DNA of 64,000 nucleotides from Microbacterium sp. MYb54. GTDB taxonomy: Bacteria; Actinomycetota; Actinomycetes; Actinomycetales; Microbacteriaceae. Positions within the stretch are counted from its first letter, which is position 1. Each line of letters starts with the position of its first letter. The position numbers and the translations under genes are program-made. Location of the stretch: contig NZ_PCPA01000013.1 of NCBI RefSeq assembly GCF_002979515.1, positions 1 to 64,000 of the forward strand, read 5' to 3'. Below are positions 1 to 8,349 of this stretch, one piece after another. The notes beneath the pieces were generated by a model that did no database searches, was not told the DNA's origin, and worked only from the letters and a program-made list of their open reading frames with translations.

Positions 1-16
1 CACCGAGAGGCACATC

Positions 17-1327
17 GTGAAGAACAAGATCTTGACGACCGCAGCGGGATTCGGCACCGTCGCCGTCCTCGCTCTCACCGGCTGTTCCGCAAGCTCCGGC
101 CCGTCGGCCGACGGCACCGTCACCTTGCAGATGGTCGAGAGCCTGACCAACCCTGCCCGCACCGAGCTCCTGCGCGGGCTGCTCGACGACTTCGAGAAGG
201 CGAACCCGAAGATCACGGTCAACCTCGTCTCACCGCCCACCGAGCAGGCAGATGCGAAGATCCAGCAGATGCTGCAGTCCGGCAAGGGCGTCGACGTACT
301 CGAAGTCCGTGACATCACGGTCGGCCCCTTCGCCAACAACGGCTGGCTGTACGACCTCGCCCCCGACCTCGAGAAGTGGGACGGCTGGGATGCCCTGACC
401 GACAACGCCCAGTCCGCCTCGGTCGCCGCCGACGGCAAGAGCTACTTCGTGCCCTACGGCTTCTACGGGCTGTCGCTGTTCTACCGCACGGACCTCGTGA
501 AGGACGCCGGCTTCGACGGTCCGCCGCACAGCTGGAAAGACCTTCTGGAGCAGGCGAGCAAGATCCAGGACCCGTCGAACAACATCTACGGCTACGCCTT
601 CCGCGGTGGCCAGAACGCCAACAGCAACGTGGTCGCGGCCATCGAGGCGTACACGATCGACGGACTCGACGTCGACGACGCGTTCCTCATGGAAGACGGA
701 TCGACGATCTTCGCCGCGCCCGAGGCGCAGGATGCCGTCGACGACTACTTCGACCTGTTCACGGAGGCCTCCCCGCCCTCGGCCGTCTCGTGGGGCTACC
801 CCGAGATGGTCGCCGGCTTCACGAACGGCACCACCGCCTTCCTGCTGCAGGACCCCGAGGTCATCGCGACGGTGCAGGACTCCTCGCTGACGGAAGACCA
901 GTGGGACACCGCTCCGCTGCTCGTCGGCCCTTCGGGCAAGGCTGCGCAGCCGCTCGCCGTCGCCGGCTGGGGCGTCGCTGAGGCCAGCGAGAGCAAGGAG
1001 GCGGCCGTCAAGCTGGTCGAGTTCCTCTCATCGGCCGAGCCCGCCACCGAGTTCGCGCAAGCCAACAGCCTGGTGCCGATCATCTCCGCCGCCGCAGACG
1101 ACGAGTTCTACGCCTCCGGCCCCTGGACGAGCTACGTCACGATGACGGACGACCCGGAGACCTACGTCAACGTGCGCCAGCCGCGCGGGGTCAGCTGGTG
1201 GACCGAGTGGATCCAGAAGTCCGACCAGGACGTGCAGAACGTGCTGCTGGGCAACATGTCGACCAGCGACCTGCTGGCCTCGTGGGATGCGTTCTGGACC
1301 GAGAAGTACGCCGCGGAAAAGGGCTGA
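17..1327 (+). CDS. Sugar ABC transporter substrate-binding lipoprotein
   Basis: This is a family 1 extracellular solute-binding protein of 436 residues that should capture a sugar outside the cell and deliver it to the two permeases encoded next. The N-terminus is a type II signal peptide: KNK, a hydrophobic stretch, then the lipobox LTGC with the lipidated Cys at residue 23, followed by a Ser/Gly-rich linker. The mature part has the usual mixed alpha/beta layout and Trp/Tyr-rich C-terminus of this family. The start is GTG, with GAGAGG at 5-10 as ribosome site. The gene begins almost at the window edge, so any upstream regulator or enzyme genes are not visible. The substrate cannot be told from sequence. 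Confidence 0.93.
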   Translation: MKNKILTTAAGFGTVAVLALTGCSASSGPSADGTVTLQMVESLTNPARTELLRGLLDDFEKANPKITVNLVSPPTEQADAKIQQMLQSGKGVDVLEVRDITVGPFANNGWLYDLAPDLEKWDGWDALTDNAQSASVAADGKSYFVPYGFYGLSLFYRTDLVKDAGFDGPPHSWKDLLEQASKIQDPSNNIYGYAFRGGQNANSNVVAAIEAYTIDGLDVDDAFLMEDGSTIFAAPEAQDAVDDYFDLFTEASPPSAVSWGYPEMVAGFTNGTTAFLLQDPEVIATVQDSSLTEDQWDTAPLLVGPSGKAAQPLAVAGWGVAEASESKEAAVKLVEFLSSAEPATEFAQANSLVPIISAAADDEFYASGPWTSYVTMTDDPETYVNVRQPRGVSWWTEWIQKSDQDVQNVLLGNMSTSDLLASWDAFWTEKYAAEKG

Positions 1328-1330
1328 CCT

Positions 1331-2296
1331 GTGGCCCGCACCGCTCTTGAGGGAGGCTCCGTCGGCACTGCTTCGCAGCAGACCGCCGTCGGGGCCTCCC
1401 CGGCATCCCCTCGACGCCGCCCGTTCCGAGGCCGCCAGGCATGGACGCTGCTGGCCTTCCTCGCACCGGCGATCGTCTTCGTCTGCTGGTTCACCTACTG
1501 GCCGATGCTGCAGGGCGCGCGCATGGCCTTCCACGACTGGAACCTGTGGGACCTCACCTCGACGCCGTTCGTGGGCTTCGACAACTTCCTCGCGGTGTTC
1601 CGCGATCCGGCCTTCCCGACAGTGGCGTGGAACTCAGTGCTGTGGGTCGTCGGCTCGCTCGTGCCGCAGCTCGTGATCGGGTTCCTGATCGCGCTGGCCC
1701 TGCGCAAGAAGTTCCGCTTCCGCGGGCTCTACCAGGCGCTCGTGTTCTTCCCGTGGGCGGTGTCGGGCTTCCTGATCGGCATGCTGTTCCGTTGGATGTT
1801 CAACGCCGAGTTCGGCGTGGTCAACGACCTGCTCATGAAGGCGGGGCTGATCGACGCACCGCTGCCCTGGCTGGCCGATCCGAAGCTCGCGATGTTCGCG
1901 GTGATCGTCGCGAACGTCTGGTACGGAGTGACGTTCTTCGCGATCATGATCCTCGCAGCCCTGCAGTCGGTGCCCGACGAGATGCTGGAGGCTGCGAGCC
2001 TCGACGGCGCGGGCAAGTTCCGGCAGCTGTTCTCGATCATCATCCCGTACATCTCGATGACGCTGCTGCTGACGATCCTGCTGCGGGTGATCTGGATCTT
2101 CAACTTCCCCGACATCATCTACGCGATGACCAACGGCGGCCCCGCCAACCAGACGCACATCATCACGACCTGGATGATCAACTACACCCAGCAGGGCAAC
2201 TACGGCTTCGCGAGCGCGATCGGCCTCATCGTGATGGCCGTCCTGTTCGTGTTCTGCGCGTTCTACCTGATGGCGATGCGGAGAGTGCAGCGATGA
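1331..2296 (+). CDS. Sugar ABC transporter permease (MalF/UgpA type)
   Basis: This 321-residue inner-membrane permease has a Pro/Arg-rich cytoplasmic N-terminus of about 40 residues and then about six hydrophobic segments. The cytoplasmic EAA loop, which docks on the ATPase, is visible around residue 220 as EAASLDGAGKFRQLF followed by IIIP. The GTG start lies 3 bases after the binding-protein stop, so the two genes are one operon. It overlaps the next permease by an ATGA junction. Family and role are clear; the transported sugar is not. Confidence 0.93.
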   Translation: MARTALEGGSVGTASQQTAVGASPASPRRRPFRGRQAWTLLAFLAPAIVFVCWFTYWPMLQGARMAFHDWNLWDLTSTPFVGFDNFLAVFRDPAFPTVAWNSVLWVVGSLVPQLVIGFLIALALRKKFRFRGLYQALVFFPWAVSGFLIGMLFRWMFNAEFGVVNDLLMKAGLIDAPLPWLADPKLAMFAVIVANVWYGVTFFAIMILAALQSVPDEMLEAASLDGAGKFRQLFSIIIPYISMTLLLTILLRVIWIFNFPDIIYAMTNGGPANQTHIITTWMINYTQQGNYGFASAIGLIVMAVLFVFCAFYLMAMRRVQR

Positions 2297-3213
2297 CCAT
2301 GACAGACACCTCCCGGACGGGGTCCTCGATCACCGAGACCCGGCGCATCACCGTGCCGGATCCGGCATCCGCACCACGCCCGAAGCCCCGCGTCACGATC
2401 GGCGGCGTCGTCCGCGTCGTGGGTCTCGGGCTCTGGCTCGTGATCACGCTGTTCCCGCTGTATTGGATCGCGCTCACGTCGATCAAGTCGCCGGGCACGA
2501 TCAACCGCTTCCCGATCGAGTACTGGCCGAGCGAGCCGTCGCTCGAGAATTACATCAGCCTGTTCCAGAAGAGCTCGTTCGGCGTCTTCCTCGGCAACTC
2601 CGCCCTGGTCGCCGTCGTCGGCGGGGCGGTGGCGACGCTCATCGCCCTGCTGAGCGCCTACGTGCTCGCCCGGTTCGAGTTCCGCGGAAAGGGAGCGGTC
2701 CTGATCGCATTCCTGCTCACGCAGATGATTCCGGCGTTCATCGCGCTCGGTCCGCTGTACTCGATGATGACCGACCTCGGTCTGGTCGACACCAAGCCAG
2801 GACTCATCCTCGTCTACATCGCGATCTGCATCCCGTTCTCGACGGTCATGCTCCGCGGCTTCTTCGAGAACGTGCCGGACGCGCTCGAAGAGGCGGCGAT
2901 GATCGACGGATGCTCACGCCTCGGCGCCCTGTTCCGGGTGCTCGTGCCGGTGATGACCCCCTGCATCATCGCGGCGTTCATCTTCAACTTCGTGAACTGC
3001 TGGAACGAGCTGTTCCTGTCGGTCGTGCTCATGAACACCGATGCGAACCGCACCGTGCCCTCGGCGCTGAACGGCTTCATCTCGACGTTCAACGTCGACT
3101 GGGGTTCGATGAGCGCCGCAGCCGTCCTGACGATCCTGCCGACCATGGCGATGTTCGCACTCGCGAGCCGCTGGATCGTGCAGGGCCTGACCGCCGGCGC
3201 CGTCAAGGAGTAG
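2293..3213 (+). CDS. Sugar ABC transporter permease (MalG/UgpE type)
   Basis: This second permease half has 306 residues. A Thr/Pro-rich cytoplasmic N-terminus of about 40 residues precedes about six membrane segments, with the EAA loop EEAAMIDGCSRLGALF near residue 200. The start was placed at the ATG that overlaps the upstream stop (ATGA at 2293-2296) because the reading frame stays open far upstream without protein-like sequence. No ATPase gene follows: a strong terminator closes the operon 12 bases after the stop. The importer therefore probably borrows a shared MsiK/UgpC-type ATPase encoded elsewhere, as is usual for actinobacterial sugar importers (inference). Confidence 0.93.
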   Translation: MTMTDTSRTGSSITETRRITVPDPASAPRPKPRVTIGGVVRVVGLGLWLVITLFPLYWIALTSIKSPGTINRFPIEYWPSEPSLENYISLFQKSSFGVFLGNSALVAVVGGAVATLIALLSAYVLARFEFRGKGAVLIAFLLTQMIPAFIALGPLYSMMTDLGLVDTKPGLILVYIAICIPFSTVMLRGFFENVPDALEEAAMIDGCSRLGALFRVLVPVMTPCIIAAFIFNFVNCWNELFLSVVLMNTDANRTVPSALNGFISTFNVDWGSMSAAAVLTILPTMAMFALASRWIVQGLTAGAVKE

Positions 3214-3224
3214 CCCTCGGATCT

Positions 3225-3265
3225 CGCAAATGGCCCCATCTGCCAGGCGGATGGGGCCATTTGCG
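3225..3265. terminator. Bidirectional terminator, 16-bp perfect stem
   Basis: The arms CGCAAATGGCCCCATC (3225-3240) and its exact reverse complement (3250-3265) enclose a 9-base loop. The hairpin lies between the stop codons of the convergent sugar permease and aldo/keto reductase genes, so it can serve both. Confidence 0.9.
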
Positions 3266-3282
3266 CGATTCGAACCTGTGGT

Positions 3283-4296
3283 TCAGACCAGACGGGACTT
3301 CGGCGAGGTCGAGTACGTCGCCTCGGCGTCGCGGTTGACCGTGTCGCCCAGGGCCGTGTCGATCGCGGCGAGGGTGTCGGCGTCGAGCTTCACTCCAGAG
3401 GCCTTGACGGTCTCGGCGAGCTGCTCCGGACGGGAGGCCCCGACCAGGGCCGCCGCCACGTTCGGATTCTGCAGAACCCACGCGATCGCGAGCTGCGGCA
3501 TCGAGAGCCCGGCCTGCTCGGCGATGGGCTTCAGGCGCTGGACGGCGGTGAGGATGTCGTCCTGCAGGAAGCTCTTGATGAAGTCGGCGCCGCTGTGCGG
3601 GTCGGTCGCGCGCGAGCCCTCGGGCACCGGCTGACCGGGCAGGTACTTGCCGCTGAGCACGCCTTGCGCCATCGGCGACCAGACGATCTGCGAGATGCCG
3701 AGCTCTTCAGAGGCCGGCACGACCTTGCCCTCGATCACACGCCACAGCATCGAGTACTGCGGCTGGTTCGAGATGAGCTGGATACCGAGCTGCTTGGCGA
3801 GAGCGTGCCCCTCGCGCAGCTGCTCGGCCGTCCACTCGGAGACGCCGATGTAGAGCGCCTTGCCCTGACGGACGACGTCGGCGAACGCCTGGAACGTCTC
3901 CTCCAGCGGGGTCTCGTAGTCGAAGCGGTGCGCCTGGTACAGGTCGACGTAGTCGGTGCCGAGGCGGGTGAGCGAGCCGTTGATCGACTCGAAGATGTGC
4001 TTGCGGCTCAGGCCGGTGTCGTTCGGCCCCTTCGGACCGGTCGGGAAGTAGACCTTCGTGAAGATCTCCAGCCCCTCGCGGCGCTGACCCTCCAGTGCCT
4101 TGCCGAGCACGACCTCAGCCGCCGTGTTGGCGTAGGTGTCCGCTGTGTCGAACGTGGTGATTCCGGCATCCAGTGCGGCATGCACGGTCTTGACGGCGGC
4201 GTCGTCGCCGACCTGCGAGGCGTGGGTGACCCAGTTGCCGTAGGTGATCTCCGAGACCTTGAGACCGCTGTTGCCGAGATAGCGATAGTTGACCAT
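3283..4296 (-). CDS. Aldo/keto reductase, Kv-beta/YghZ-like
   Basis: This 337-residue NADPH-dependent oxidoreductase has a TIM-barrel AKR fold and is probably cytoplasmic. The AKR catalytic tetrad is visible: Asp and Tyr in FDTADTY (about residues 49-55), Lys in FTKV (about 80), and His in YQAHRFD (about 125). The C-terminal cofactor-binding segment ALVGASRPEQL is also present. The overall pattern (MVNYRYLGNSGLKVSE start, WSPMAQGVLSGKY) matches the potassium-channel-beta-like AKR branch. The natural substrate is unknown. A TAGCGT hexamer 6 bases before the ATG suggests a leaderless mRNA. Confidence 0.9.
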   Translation of the reverse strand: MVNYRYLGNSGLKVSEITYGNWVTHASQVGDDAAVKTVHAALDAGITTFDTADTYANTAAEVVLGKALEGQRREGLEIFTKVYFPTGPKGPNDTGLSRKHIFESINGSLTRLGTDYVDLYQAHRFDYETPLEETFQAFADVVRQGKALYIGVSEWTAEQLREGHALAKQLGIQLISNQPQYSMLWRVIEGKVVPASEELGISQIVWSPMAQGVLSGKYLPGQPVPEGSRATDPHSGADFIKSFLQDDILTAVQRLKPIAEQAGLSMPQLAIAWVLQNPNVAAALVGASRPEQLAETVKASGVKLDADTLAAIDTALGDTVNRDAEATYSTSPKSRLV

Positions 4297-4302
4297 GGAT
4301 CA

Positions 4303-4308
4303 ACGCTA
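4303..4308 (-). promoter_or_regulatory. -10 element for leaderless AKR transcript
   Basis: On the minus strand TAGCGT is followed by exactly 6 bases and then the ATG at 4296, the TANNNT-N6-start layout seen repeatedly in this window. Confidence 0.5.
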
Positions 4309-4349
4309 CTGGCTGCCCACTATGACAGGGCCGGATGCGGCGGACGGCG

Positions 4350-4853
4350 TCAGGCGACGGCGCGGGCAGGGCGCTGACGCACCGCGGACATGATGCCCAC
4401 GACGACGAGTGCGACCCCGTAGAGCGCGCTCACGGCGTAGAGCGGCACGGCCCAGGGTGAGTAGTCGCCACCGCTGATCCCGAATGCGTCGGCGAGCCCC
4501 ATTCCGGCGCCGAACGAGGCAGCGAAGTAGCCGATCGTACCGAGCATCAGCAGCACCAGGAAGCCGATCGTCGGCACCAGAGGATGCGCGCCCGTGCCGA
4601 TCGAGACCACGGCGAGCACCACGGCAAAGACCACGCCGATGCCGAGGATGAAGAACATCGCGCCCTCGCTGAGATTCTCCCCCGCGTTCGCCATCTCGGA
4701 CCCGATCTCGTCGAGCGTGAGGCCGGGGGCCGCGGCGAGCGGGTTCAGCACGAGGATCTGCACCGCCGCCAACGCCGCATAGGCCGTGACGGCGAGCACG
4801 CCGGCGATCGAGATCCACAGGGTCCGACGCTGCATCCGTGTCATGCGGGTCAT
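4350..4853 (-). CDS. Small four-helix membrane protein, unknown function
   Basis: This protein has 167 residues and starts MTRMTRMQRRTLW. It contains four hydrophobic segments (about residues 13-33, 64-85, 92-118 and 133-155) separated by short loops, one of them acidic. I do not recognise the family. The start at 4853 was chosen because it lies 1 base after the MocR stop; the frame continues upstream but only as a shadow of the MocR gene. Co-transcription with the MocR regulator suggests that it belongs to that regulon, for example as a transporter or a sensor partner, but nothing in the sequence proves it. Confidence 0.75.
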   Translation of the reverse strand: MTRMTRMQRRTLWISIAGVLAVTAYAALAAVQILVLNPLAAAPGLTLDEIGSEMANAGENLSEGAMFFILGIGVVFAVVLAVVSIGTGAHPLVPTIGFLVLLMLGTIGYFAASFGAGMGLADAFGISGGDYSPWAVPLYAVSALYGVALVVVGIMSAVRQRPARAVA

Positions 4854-4854
4854 C

Positions 4855-6354
4855 CTAGGAACGCATCCCGAGATTCTCCCGATACTCACGCCAGGCCGCA
4901 CCGAGCCGGCGGATGCCTTCGGTGAGCACATCGTCGGGCGCGGTGAAGGGGATGCGGATGTGGTCGTCGGGCGAGGTAGCGACGGCGAAGGCCGCACTCC
5001 CGGCGATCGAGACACCGTGGGCGGCGGCGACGCGGGCGAGCGCGGCCGCAGACCCCGCCGGCAGCGCGACCCACAGCGACAGCCCGCCGCGGGGAGGGTC
5101 GACGGTCCACTCGGGCAGGTGTTCGGCCATCAGGCTCTGCAGCAGCCTCAGTCGCTCCTGGTGGATGCGGCTGTTGGCCCTTCGGAGGTCGTCGGCGCGG
5201 GCGATCAGGTCGAGGGCGAGCAGCTGCCCCGGCACACTCGTGGACTGGTCGGCGAGCTGCCGCGCACCGCGCAGACGTCGCACGAGCACGGGGTCGGCGC
5301 GCAGCCAGCCGATCCGCAGCCCCGCCCACACCCACTTCGACACCGACTCGACCACGATGACGGGGGCATCGGCGCGCTCGGCCGCGAGCGTGGGCGGCAC
5401 CACCCCGTCGAACGAGATGCCGGCGAGCACGCGGTCCTCGATCACCGGCACGCCATACTGCGCGGCGAGCTCTGCGATGCGATGCCGCGCGGCGGCGGGC
5501 AGGCGCGACCCCGTCGGGTTCTGGTGGTGCGGGTTGAGTGCGACGAGCACGGGTCGCAGTCGCGCGAGTGCCTGCTCGAGCGCAACGACATCGAGGCCGT
5601 CGTCGCCCATCGGGATGCCGTGCACCGTGCCGCCGCGCAGGCCGACCGAATCGGTGACTCCCGGCCAGGTGATCTCTTCGGCGAGCACGATGTCACCGGG
5701 GCCCACGAGCGCGTTGACCACGAGACTGATCGCCTGTTGCGCGCCATGCGTGACGAGGATCTGCTCGGGCGTGGTCGGCGTCCCCTCCGCGGTGTACATG
5801 TCGGCGATGAGGGTCCGCAGTGCAGGGAGGCCTGCGGGATCGGTCTCGGGCAGCAGGGCGAGGTCGAGTCGCGGTTTGTGATCGCGGATGAGTTGCACCC
5901 CGAGTTCGGAGATCTGCGGCACGGTGCGCAGCAGATCGATCGCATTGGGCAGGGCGGAGAACAGTGCTTCGCCGCGTCCCGGTCGCTGGGCAGGCACGGA
6001 GGTTGCCACGGCACCGGCGATACGCGTGCCACTCCCCTGCCGCCGATCCACCAGGCCACGTTCGGCGAGGTCCGCGTATGCGGCGACGACCGTTCCGCGC
6101 GACACCGAGCCTGCAGCGGCGAGCGCCCGCTCGGCCGGCAGCCGGTCGCCCGAACGCAGCTCGCCGCTCCCGATCAGCGCTTCGATGCCTCGCGCGAGCC
6201 GAGTGGCGAGCGTGCCGTCGCCATGCGTCCAGCGACCGAGTCGCGCCGAGAGCGCATCCGATGACACCTCGCCGCCGCGCACGAGGGACCGAGAGGCATC
6301 CGGGGCCGATCCGTGGTCCAGTGGCCGCTCATTGGCCCTGTCATCCGCGCTCAT
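4855..6354 (-). CDS. MocR-type (GntR/aminotransferase) transcriptional regulator
   Basis: This 499-residue fusion joins an N-terminal winged-helix GntR domain (about residues 40-115, with RSGDRLPAERALA and SRGTVVAAY) to a fold-type I PLP aminotransferase-like domain (about 125-495). PLP-binding features are present: NPHHQNPTG at about 274-282, Asp in VIEDRV, and the Schiff-base Lys in SVSKWVW at about residue 340. MocR proteins sense PLP or amino-acid-derived ligands. No pdxS/pdxT gene is nearby, so the target may be the adjacent membrane protein. The start at 6354 (MSADDRANERP) is a choice; an in-frame ATG at 6435 would add 27 residues. TGGACCA boxes flank this start. Confidence 0.88.
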   Translation of the reverse strand: MSADDRANERPLDHGSAPDASRSLVRGGEVSSDALSARLGRWTHGDGTLATRLARGIEALIGSGELRSGDRLPAERALAAAGSVSRGTVVAAYADLAERGLVDRRQGSGTRIAGAVATSVPAQRPGRGEALFSALPNAIDLLRTVPQISELGVQLIRDHKPRLDLALLPETDPAGLPALRTLIADMYTAEGTPTTPEQILVTHGAQQAISLVVNALVGPGDIVLAEEITWPGVTDSVGLRGGTVHGIPMGDDGLDVVALEQALARLRPVLVALNPHHQNPTGSRLPAAARHRIAELAAQYGVPVIEDRVLAGISFDGVVPPTLAAERADAPVIVVESVSKWVWAGLRIGWLRADPVLVRRLRGARQLADQSTSVPGQLLALDLIARADDLRRANSRIHQERLRLLQSLMAEHLPEWTVDPPRGGLSLWVALPAGSAAALARVAAAHGVSIAGSAAFAVATSPDDHIRIPFTAPDDVLTEGIRRLGAAWREYRENLGMRS

Positions 6355-6434
6355 GAGACCTGATTCTGGACCAATGGACACACCATTGACCACCCTCGCC
6401 TCCGATCTTGAGCCAATTGATCCGAATTGGACCA
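6314..6434. promoter_or_regulatory. Three TGGACCA boxes, candidate MocR operator
   Basis: The heptamer TGGACCA occurs at 6367-6373 and 6428-6434 on the plus strand and inverted (TGGTCCA) at 6314-6320, all around the start of the MocR gene. Two direct copies plus one inverted copy is the arrangement described for MocR-family operators. That this protein binds them is inference. Confidence 0.4.
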
Positions 6435-6712
6435 TAGCCGAGCTCGTCGAGTGGCTCAGTGACGACGCGCGTCAGCACGATCCGGCACTGCAGCAGCCGC
6501 TGGCCCTGATCGAGGCGGCCCTCACCGGATCCGCATGGTCGCGCTCACCGTCGACGGTCGCACTGATCCGCTCGCTGACTCTGGCGGCCCCGCATCGTCC
6601 CGGCTCCGTGATCGCCGACGTGCTGCTTCCGGTCGCAGTTCCTGCCGCTCATCGCGTGAGCGGACGGCAGCAACTGCGACCGGAAGGAATGCCGCAGCGT
6701 CAGGTCGCCTGA
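6374..6712 (+). CDS. Hypothetical ORF divergent from MocR (doubtful)
   Basis: This open frame of 112 residues begins MDTPLTTLASDLEPIDPNW and is divergent from the MocR gene. The first 70 residues look protein-like (WTIAELVEWLSDDARQ), but no domain is recognised. The last 30 codons run through a long perfect hairpin (6626-6686), and the stop overlaps the 3' end of the DUF4407 gene. No ribosome site or -10 element fits the ATG well. It could be the MocR target gene or a spurious frame. Confidence 0.3.
   Translation: MDTPLTTLASDLEPIDPNWTIAELVEWLSDDARQHDPALQQPLALIEAALTGSAWSRSPSTVALIRSLTLAAPHRPGSVIADVLLPVAVPAAHRVSGRQQLRPEGMPQRQVA
6626..6686. terminator. Long inverted repeat, 15-bp perfect arms
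   Basis: The arm CTTCCGGTCGCAGTT (6626-6640) is exactly repeated in reverse complement at 6672-6686. The inner bases (CTGCCGCTCA, then TGAGCGG and ACGGCAG) extend the stem with a small bulge. It lies 14 bases beyond the stop of the DUF4407 gene on the minus strand, so termination of that gene is the simplest role. It is longer than the other terminators here and has no T-run. Confidence 0.6.
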
Positions 6713-8265
6713 GCGGAAGACGCCGCAGCCGACGTCGTGGCAGCCGACGTCGTGGCAGCCGACGTCGTGGCAGCCGACGTCGTCGGCGATGGGGTCGACG
6801 GCGTCGAGACGACGATGTCCGCGCGGTCGCGGAAACCCTCGGCCGTCACCCTGTCCAGCGCGACCTGCTTGCGGATCGCGGCGGCCTTCTCGTACAGGCT
6901 CGGATCGCCGTAGCTCGTGAGCACCTTCACCAGCACCGGCAGCAGCTCGATCATGAAGAACAGCGCGGCGATCAGGATGTGCGCCCACAGGATCGAGGGC
7001 TCCTTCTCGCTCAGCCGGTTCAGTCCGCTGATCTGGCTGAGCAGTCCGACAGCTCCCGCATTGCCCTGCGCCACGGCATCCGCTCGCGCGTTGTACGCGG
7101 CGAGCGCCTGGTCGTAGGAGTCACGGGCGGTCGGCAACTGCGAGTTCGCCTGCTCGCGGTTCTGCGTCTCGGAGGACGAGGTGTTCTCCTTGGCGGCAGT
7201 GCCGGCGGCGGCGAGCTCCTCGTTCGCCGTGCGCAGCTGCGCGGCGAGCGCGTCGTAGGTCTGCTGGGCCTCGGCGAGCTGTGCCTTCGCGGCGTCCGAA
7301 CTGGCTCCCTGGCCGTTGACGCCGGTGCAGCCGGGAACCGTGCCGGCACCCTCACCGGTGAGTTCGCACTGGTACAGCACGCGCGCCTGGTCGATCACGG
7401 CCTGCTGGGCGGTCATCTTCGCCGTCACGTCGTCGACCGTGGCCTGGGCTGCCGACTCGGTCGCCGATGAGGAATCGGTGCCGGCCACGATGCCTGTCGC
7501 CGCCTGGTTCTCGAGCGCTGCGACCTTGGCGGTCGCTGCGTCCAGCGCGATCTTCTCCGGTCCCGTCTCCAAGGCCTCCTGATCGGACTGCGACTGCGAG
7601 ATGTTGGTGGAGGCGACCTCGCGGGCGATGTCGTTGTGGAAGATCTGCAGGACCAGCGGCTCGGCGACGACGAAGCCGATGATCGCTGCCATGATCACAC
7701 GCGGGATCGCGAGGCCGATGAGGCGCCACACGTTCCTGGTCGAGCTCATGGTGGAGGTGAGGAAGCGGTCGAGGTTGAAGATGATGAGCGCCCACACGAG
7801 CGCCAGCGGCACGGCCAGCCACATGGCCGCCTGCACACCGGTGGTGAGGGCGAAGAGCATCGAGATCGCCGAGACGAGCGCGGTGCCGGCGAGCACGAAG
7901 AACATCTGGACGAAGCGCGGGGTCTCGCCGGGGACGCGGTCGAGGATCTCGCCTTCCGCTCCTCCGAGGATCGCCAGGGTCCGTGCGCGCGAGCCGCGAG
8001 TGCGCGGTTCGCGCTTCTTGCGGGGCTTGCGGACGCGCGGCTGACGCGGAGGCTTCGCGGGGGCGGGGTCATCCGCGATCGCATCGGCGATCGGGGTCGC
8101 CTCGGCGGGGGCTGTGACGGGCGCCTCTCGGGTGGCGTCGTCGGTGCCGGAGGGCTCGTACTCGCGCAGAAAGTCGAGGTCATCCGTGACGGCGTCGGGT
8201 TCGCTGTCGAGGATGATCCGACCCTGCGAGTCGTAGCGACCCGGCCTGTGGGCGGAATAGGGCAT
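6700..8265 (-). CDS. DUF4407 membrane protein with large coiled-coil ectodomain
   Basis: This protein has 521 residues. The acidic and then Arg/Lys/Pro-rich cytoplasmic N-terminus (about 1-110) is followed by three clustered hydrophobic segments (about 118-145, 147-168 and 182-210). A long Ala/Gln/Glu-rich, coiled-coil-like region (about 215-410) comes next, then a fourth membrane segment near 425-450 and a cytoplasmic tail. This is the layout of DUF4407 proteins, whose function is unknown. The ectodomain has two Cys residues (YQCELTGEG and VPGCTG) that could form a disulfide. The C-terminus ends in Thr-Thr-Ser-Ala-Ala repeats from a 15-bp DNA repeat. TAGATT lies 6 bases before the ATG, so a leaderless mRNA is likely. 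Confidence 0.85.
   Translation of the reverse strand: MPYSAHRPGRYDSQGRIILDSEPDAVTDDLDFLREYEPSGTDDATREAPVTAPAEATPIADAIADDPAPAKPPRQPRVRKPRKKREPRTRGSRARTLAILGGAEGEILDRVPGETPRFVQMFFVLAGTALVSAISMLFALTTGVQAAMWLAVPLALVWALIIFNLDRFLTSTMSSTRNVWRLIGLAIPRVIMAAIIGFVVAEPLVLQIFHNDIAREVASTNISQSQSDQEALETGPEKIALDAATAKVAALENQAATGIVAGTDSSSATESAAQATVDDVTAKMTAQQAVIDQARVLYQCELTGEGAGTVPGCTGVNGQGASSDAAKAQLAEAQQTYDALAAQLRTANEELAAAGTAAKENTSSSETQNREQANSQLPTARDSYDQALAAYNARADAVAQGNAGAVGLLSQISGLNRLSEKEPSILWAHILIAALFFMIELLPVLVKVLTSYGDPSLYEKAAAIRKQVALDRVTAEGFRDRADIVVSTPSTPSPTTSAATTSAATTSAATTSAAASSAQAT
6725..6784 (-). repeat. Four tandem copies of a 15-bp unit
   Basis: GCAGCCGACGTCGTG is repeated four times head to tail (6725-6739, 6740-6754, 6755-6769, 6770-6784; the last copy ends in C). 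On the coding strand it gives a Thr-Ser-Ala-Ala-Thr repeat at the C-terminus of the DUF4407 protein. The unit is a multiple of 3, so copy-number change keeps the frame. Confidence 0.95.
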
Positions 8266-8271
8266 CCCGAC

Positions 8272-8277
8272 AATCTA
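8272..8277 (-). promoter_or_regulatory. -10 element for leaderless DUF4407 transcript
   Basis: TAGATT on the minus strand, 6 bases (GTCGGG) before the ATG at 8265. Confidence 0.5.
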
Positions 8278-8349
8278 CGAAACTTCGCCTGTGCATCGCG
8301 TGGAAGAGTCCTTTGAGCGACTCACAGGTTCCCGCAGATCCAGGAGAAT

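Noticed and set aside
1331..3213. A missing or frameshifted ATPase gene in the sugar importer operon
   Set aside because: A perfect terminator follows the second permease, and lack of a local ATPase is normal where a shared MsiK-type ATPase exists.
4786..6264. Plus-strand frame of 492 codons opposite the MocR gene
   Set aside because: Composition is Arg/Gly/Asp-rich without protein-like pattern; the MocR gene on the other strand has clear domains.
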